A stretch of DNA of 64,000 bases from Panax quinquefolius. Lineage: Eukaryota; Streptophyta; Magnoliopsida; Apiales; Araliaceae. Below are positions 59,597 to 64,000 of the stretch, piece after piece (the first letter of the stretch is position 1; each line of letters opens with the position of its first letter). The notes under the pieces were generated by a model. It did not search any database, was not told where the DNA came from, and saw only the letters and a program-made list of their open reading frames with translations. The position numbers and the translations under genes were made by a program. Location: positions 125,827,605 to 125,891,604 of the forward strand of contig CM035160.1 in assembly GCA_020205615.1 (NCBI GenBank), read 5' to 3'.

Positions 59597-62500
59597 TGTA
59601 ACATTCCAGAATTTTAAAGTGTAATGTTAAATATTTATTAATTTATATAAGTATTTAATGGATATGTTTATTGTTGAATAAATAATTGTTCAATTTGAGT
59701 TGATGTGGCTTAGTTAATTATTTGTTGAATAAATAATTAAACATTGAATATTAAATATTTATTTGTAATATTAAATATTTATTAAATTATATACGTATTG
59801 AATTTAATTTGAGTTGATGTGATTTAGTTAATTATTTGTTGAATAAATAATTAAGGAGTTAAGAAAATTAATTGTTGTAAGATTATATACTAATTTAATT
59901 TAATAAGTCAAATCTAGAGAGCTTATAGTGATTTAAATAAATTATAATATTTTAAATGGGAATTGTAATTTAAAATATTAGTTGGTCGAATAAAATTATA
60001 ATTATAAAAGAAATTATAGTTATGTGATAGTAAATTATGTGCAAAAGTAATTTAATAGATTAATATTTTAATTGATTAAATTGATTATTTAATTAAATAA
60101 AAGTGTGACTAATAACCTTGCTATAAAGGAGTTACCAAAATAAATTAAAGGACTTTAATTTAGTTTTGGCCAAATAAGTCTTAATGCATATTAAGTCTTC
60201 AATCTAATAGTGTTTTATTAAACAAGGGTATAAGGATTAATCCATTTATTTTAGTTAGACTTGCCAAACAAGGCATAGGGATTAATGAGTTATTTTATTA
60301 AGATTAGCCAAACAAGCCTTATGGCTTTTCAATTTCAAAACTTACATAACTGATATCTAGAGTTATATTATATAATTAATATATATTATTACTATATACA
60401 TTATATTTTTCTAAGACGATATGTTAGAGAAGAAAGAACTCAAGATTGAAGAAAAGAAGAAGAAGAAAAGAAAATACAGAGAGAAAAGTTGAGAGAATTT
60501 AGAGAAATTGAGAAAAGAATTGGGAAAAAGAAGATTGTAATCATAACTATTTTCTTCTAAACTCTAGAGAATCATCTTCTAATCAAAGGTAGGATATTAA
60601 TCCTTGTATTTTATTTTTTCTAAAGTTTAGTTTTCTTCTCCAAAAGTTCTCTGTAAATAATTATGGATGATGAATTTCTTGTGTATATAGCTTTAGATGA
60701 TGATTGTTGTTGTAAAATTTGTTTTGTTGAGATTATGTATGATTATAATCAATTACTTTATGTATGTATGTAAATTGTGAAGAAATATATCACGGTGAGT
60801 TCATATGAAAATATATATATGAATATGGCTTAGTTTAAAGTAGAAATTAAGGTTTTATTTGTTGTTAAACTGATAAATTGATTATTGAATTTGATAAAGT
60901 ATGTATAATCATAACTATGGTGTTTTGAATTTACTGTTTTGATTGAAAAACAAAATCACAGTGTTGATTTCCATTAAAAATATCAAAAATGGAGTTTTTG
61001 CCAAAAACATTGAAATTGGGTGTTGTATTTTTGATGTTTATGTTAATTTATGAGTAGAAACGTGTTAGAAGTTCTTGAATTATGTCAACATGAAGTTTTT
61101 GTAGGAATTACATGTGAATTAGTCTGTTAGAAACGAGCTTGTAGGCCAAATTGGCTTTCTTGCTGCACGGCTGTCAAGTCGGGCAAATGATCAAGTTTCG
61201 CGCATCATGCGCTCAACAATCGTTCATCGGCGCCCATGACGCTTATCACCATACCTTGTACGACTTTCAGAGTGTATTCACCGCAAGTCATGGCGCCATC
61301 ACGCCGCCATGCACGTCCACAAAGAAGCGTGGCGGCCGCAGTCACGAGTTAAGCGTAATGGTCTGACAGTGTAATTTTTGTACACGAAATTTTAAGAAAA
61401 ACATTATGTGATGATAGTAGGATCAGAAAATATTGATTTTAGTATTTCTATACTATGAATAATTATGTTATTAAAGATTAACTTGTGTTATAACTTGATT
61501 ATGTGATTAAATAATCAAACATACATGATGTATGTAGTTAGTTAAGTTTGTAAAGTGGTAGTGACTAACTATGTCATGATGACGTATATATATATATATA
61601 TGCATCTAGGGTATTGTGATTCGAATTGATTCGGTTTAGCCTACAAGCAAGGCAGGTTTTCTAATCCTTTGTCTTATTGAGCTAAGTATTGTTTTTAATT
61701 TCGATTACCTTATAATGATGTAAGTTGTCTAAACTTTGGTTGAATGTTGAACAAGTTATTTTTGTATTTCAATTATTGATTAACATGCGTAACTGAATTG
61801 CCATGCATGTTTAGTATTCAATTCTAATTAACCTCGGCTTAGTATTGTTCAAGCAAGGTATGCTATAGTTATTCAAATCAGATGCTATTAGATTATTCCT
61901 AATGCATGACTTTAGTTTACTATGATTGATTCAATCACTATTATTCTATAGTATAGTGTTATTGGTCTTATTCAACTACTCCTTAGTTGATGTTCGTTAA
62001 ATTCAAATTTCCTTGAAAGCTTATCCAAACCAAACTTACTTTGGTGCAGACTTGTATTCTAAATAATCGAGATGAACAACTCTTTAATAGAGGTTTACGC
62101 TAGCGTTGAAATGGTTGTGCACAATACATCAGTACGAAGGGTTGATCCCCTAAGTCGTGGAGTCCTTATAGTCTTATAGATCATTAAAGTTAAAGTTGAA
62201 AGATTACTTATAATCGTGGACACGATTCGTGGTCATTAGACCCTCAAAGAATGTTATAATTTTCGAAAGTTAATAGAATATATTGTTCAGGTTCTATTGA
62301 GCCTAATATTGGCAATTGATGTAAAAGTTTAAAGATTTATTTATTGTTATTTCAAGTGGGCCTTGTTTGCTCACTCTTGCTTGTAAAATTTCTTACTAAA
62401 GTTAAAAGCCGGTGATGTACTCAAACCAAAGAAGTGAAAAGGAAAGATGAACAAGTATCAATGACTTGTAATAGATTTGATAGTTTTATTATCGCACTTT

Positions 62501-62714
62501 GGTTTAAAGATTGTAATGAAGTTTATTTAATTTTGCATTTGAATGATTGTTGTTAAAGGTTAGATAACTCCGGGAGATTTTTATTTGAGTTTGATCCTCG
62601 TATGGCGTGTTTTATTATTCAATTTTATTATAATTGGGTAGTTATAAATGAATGTTTTGATTAAGTGAACACCAAATCTGTGGGAACAAAGTACCTGGAT
62701 TTGGGGGTGTCACA
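59597..62714 (+). repeat. 3' LTR of element C
   Basis: TGTAACATTCC start and GGGGGTGTCACA end. It contains a duplicated block of about 115 bp near 59695-59850 (TTGAGTTGATGTG, TTAGTTAATTATTTG), a GC-rich island at 61135-61380, and TA-rich promoter-like sequence at 60340-60420 before a purine-rich leader. No CACTA stands at the site where B's LTR carries one. The only longer frame, 61151-61366, lies in the GC island and resembles nothing I know. Confidence 0.82.
61135..61380. other. GC-rich island in the LTR of element C
   Basis: A stretch of about 240 bp rich in GGCGCC/GCGCAT-like words stands out in an AT-rich LTR. The equivalent place in B's LTR (about 46008-46140) is also GC-rich but has different sequence. 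Confidence 0.7.
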
Positions 62715-63133
62715 TTAACTTATGGGATGGAGGCAGTGCTCCCCATAGAAGTTGAAATGGAATCCTCAGTGTTGATAGGCGCTCGCTTAGATGAAGACCA
62801 ATGGGTACAAGTCAAGTATCACCAATTGTCACTAATAGATTTAAAGGCGTAACCGCGGCTATCTTCCATGGTTAGTTATATCAAAGAAAGGATCGCCATA
62901 TCCTACAACAAAAAAAGTCCTTCTACTTGTAGTTTAAACAACATGACTTGGTTTTTGAAGAAGACTATTGCAACCAAGATCAATCTAAGGAAAATTTGCT
63001 CCTAACTCGAAGGCCCGTTTGTTGTCAAGAAGTATTGACAGGAGGTGCTCTCAGATTAAAAGAAATGAATGAGATGAATTTCCATAACTCATCAATTTGG
63101 ACGCCAGTGAAATGGTACTATGTCCTCAAGTGA
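62715..63133 (+). pseudogene. Integrase C-terminal end of element O
   Basis: It resumes with YGMEAVLPIEVEMESSVLIG, matching M at about 26590-26540, then ARLDEDQWVQVKYHQLSL. A decayed GPF region and EVLTGGALRLKEMNEM near 63030 follow. Frames shift several times. The upstream integrase core is not in the window: it lies in the gap or was displaced by element C. Confidence 0.8.
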
Positions 63134-64000
63134 CCATCAAACAAACATCCTGGTGTTGGACCATCAGATCACCAAATATCCGGTTCTTTAACCCAAGGTT
63201 ACCATATGCAACTCTTCCACACTTTGTCCCTCGTGGAAACATACTTTTTCAAGCCGCTTACTTGGCTTCTTCTGCTCCTACGATGACTTAGGTCATCCCA
63301 CTCATGGATTTAACCTCTCGCGTTTGCGGCCTTACCTACCCATACATGGGATCAAACTTCTCATACCTATAGTTTATCCTCAACCTAGATTAAACTTTCT
63401 CCTCCCCGCACTAATTCTCGCATATGGATTACGCTTTTCCACTGCCATACGAGGGGCGAACTACGACCGATCTCTCTCTTCAATAGAGAATGCGAGGCAA
63501 CCATTTCATATGGCGCCATGTAATAAAACAAAACAACAAAACATTTCCACCCTTTTCCTTACAAAAAAACATTCCTACACCATTTACGCCATATATAATG
63601 TTGAACCTCTTACACTGGTTCAAACTACGCAGAACTGATCTCCTTTCAATAGAGTACACGTAGGCGACCATTCATGGTACGGTCTCACCCCTACCAAAAC
63701 ACAAACCCTTGTTAATTGGTACTCGGGATCATCTTTCAATTCACTACATTTCATTGGCTTCAGATCAAGGGATGGAATTACACGAACCCTCTTAAATAGG
63801 AGATTCGGCAACCATCTAAGCTGCACATACCTTGAAGAGCAACACCAATCCATAAGAGATGGAATTAACAGAAGCTTCCTAAATAGAAGTATCGGCGTAC
63901 CATCGTGGTCCTGTCAATCTCGAGAGGAAAGCCACACCCTCTCAACATTTTCATTCAGAAACCAGTCCCAAGACACCAAAGATGGTAGGAATACATACAG
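63134..64000 (+). other. Post-integrase untranslated region of element O
   Basis: No coding frame in either direction. It aligns in reverse with M's 25119-26183 region, including the TTCAATAGAG..ACGTAGGCGACCATTCATGG motif seen twice there. An antisense ORF like that of M would lie beyond the window end. Confidence 0.65.

Larger units (their letters stand above)
59038..62714 (+). mobile_element. Element C: Tekay-like chromovirus, 3' end only, inserted in element O integrase
   Basis: After the gap come the integrase C-terminus, chromodomain, hairpins, purine tract and a full LTR ending GTGTCACA at 62714. O's integrase resumes at once. The right target duplication would be TTAAC (62715-62719); the left one is lost in the gap. 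Its LTR start and 3' terminal sequence match element B, so C represents the likely autonomous relative of B. Confidence 0.85.
14591..64000 (+). mobile_element. Element O: outer Tat/Ogre-like Ty3/gypsy element, multiply interrupted
   Basis: One element can be traced in order on the plus strand: LTR tip and primer binding site (14591-14644), leader, gag, protease (to 18985), a putative intron, RT and RNase H (57203-58880), and integrase end (62715-63133). Its sequence closely parallels element M on the other strand. It is broken by M (19115-57176), by an assembly gap, and by element C (ending 62714). Its 5' LTR is nearly all missing next to element D, and its 3' LTR lies beyond the window. Coding parts hold many stops. 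Confidence 0.87.

Noticed and set aside
61151..61366. 71-codon frame in the GC-rich island of element C's LTR as a gene
   Set aside because: It lies wholly in an LTR, matches no family I know, and GC-rich sequence lacks stops by chance.

Overview
The window looks like plant (angiosperm) heterochromatin made almost entirely of nested LTR retrotransposons plus one CACTA-type DNA transposon. I find no host gene, tRNA, rRNA or CRISPR array. The evidence for a plant is chromodomain (Tekay-like) and Tat/Ogre-like Ty3/gypsy proteins, a plant-mobile-domain antisense ORF, CACTA termini with a 3-bp target duplication, and CCCTAAA telomere-like motifs. I cannot name the species. Nearly all coding regions carry stops and frameshifts; the longest intact reading frame is a 372-codon integrase segment at 10028-11146.

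Layout, left to right. Element A (+, cut by the window start) is a non-autonomous gypsy element: LTR end 1-1164, non-coding interior 1165-2969, 3.93-kb LTR 2970-6899. It sits in the gag of element D (+, Tekay-like chromovirus): decayed gag-pro-RT-RNase H-integrase-chromodomain 6900-11286 and 3' LTR 11335 to about 14590. D abuts the tip of the 5' LTR of element O (+, Tat/Ogre-like), whose leader, gag and protease run to 19114. O then breaks off inside a putative intron and resumes at 57177 with reverse transcriptase and RNase H. After a 100-N gap it is interrupted by element C (+, Tekay-like, 3' end and LTR to 62714), and its integrase end resumes at 62715.

Inside O lies M (-, 19115-57176), a Tat/Ogre-like element of the same broad family, with 2.7-2.9 kb LTRs, CTAAG/CTAAC flanks, gag-pro-intron-RT-RNase H-second RNase H-integrase on the minus strand, and an antisense plant-mobile-domain ORF on the plus strand at about 23240-25118. 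M is split in its RNase H by B (-, 28345-48464), a non-autonomous chromovirus derivative. Both LTRs of B carry a CACTA transposon at the same site. The complete CACTA copy (31179-41271, TSD TAT) is itself split by a gypsy solo LTR of the A family (32484-36516, TSD AAGTC) and a probable Copia solo LTR (39326-40866). The deepest order is O > M > B > CACTA > solo LTR.

The observations I rate highest are: (1) a CACTA carried as a passenger in both LTRs of B, with B's 5' end truncated inside the CACTA yet still next to a target-site-like duplication; (2) B as a mosaic of an A-like interior and a C-like 3' end and LTRs; (3) a hairpin with a GGGA/AGGA loop just before the polypurine tract in A, B, C and D, whose stem differs between families while remaining paired; (4) a putative intron that joins protease to RT in frame in both Tat-like copies; (5) the antisense ORF and second RNase H in M.
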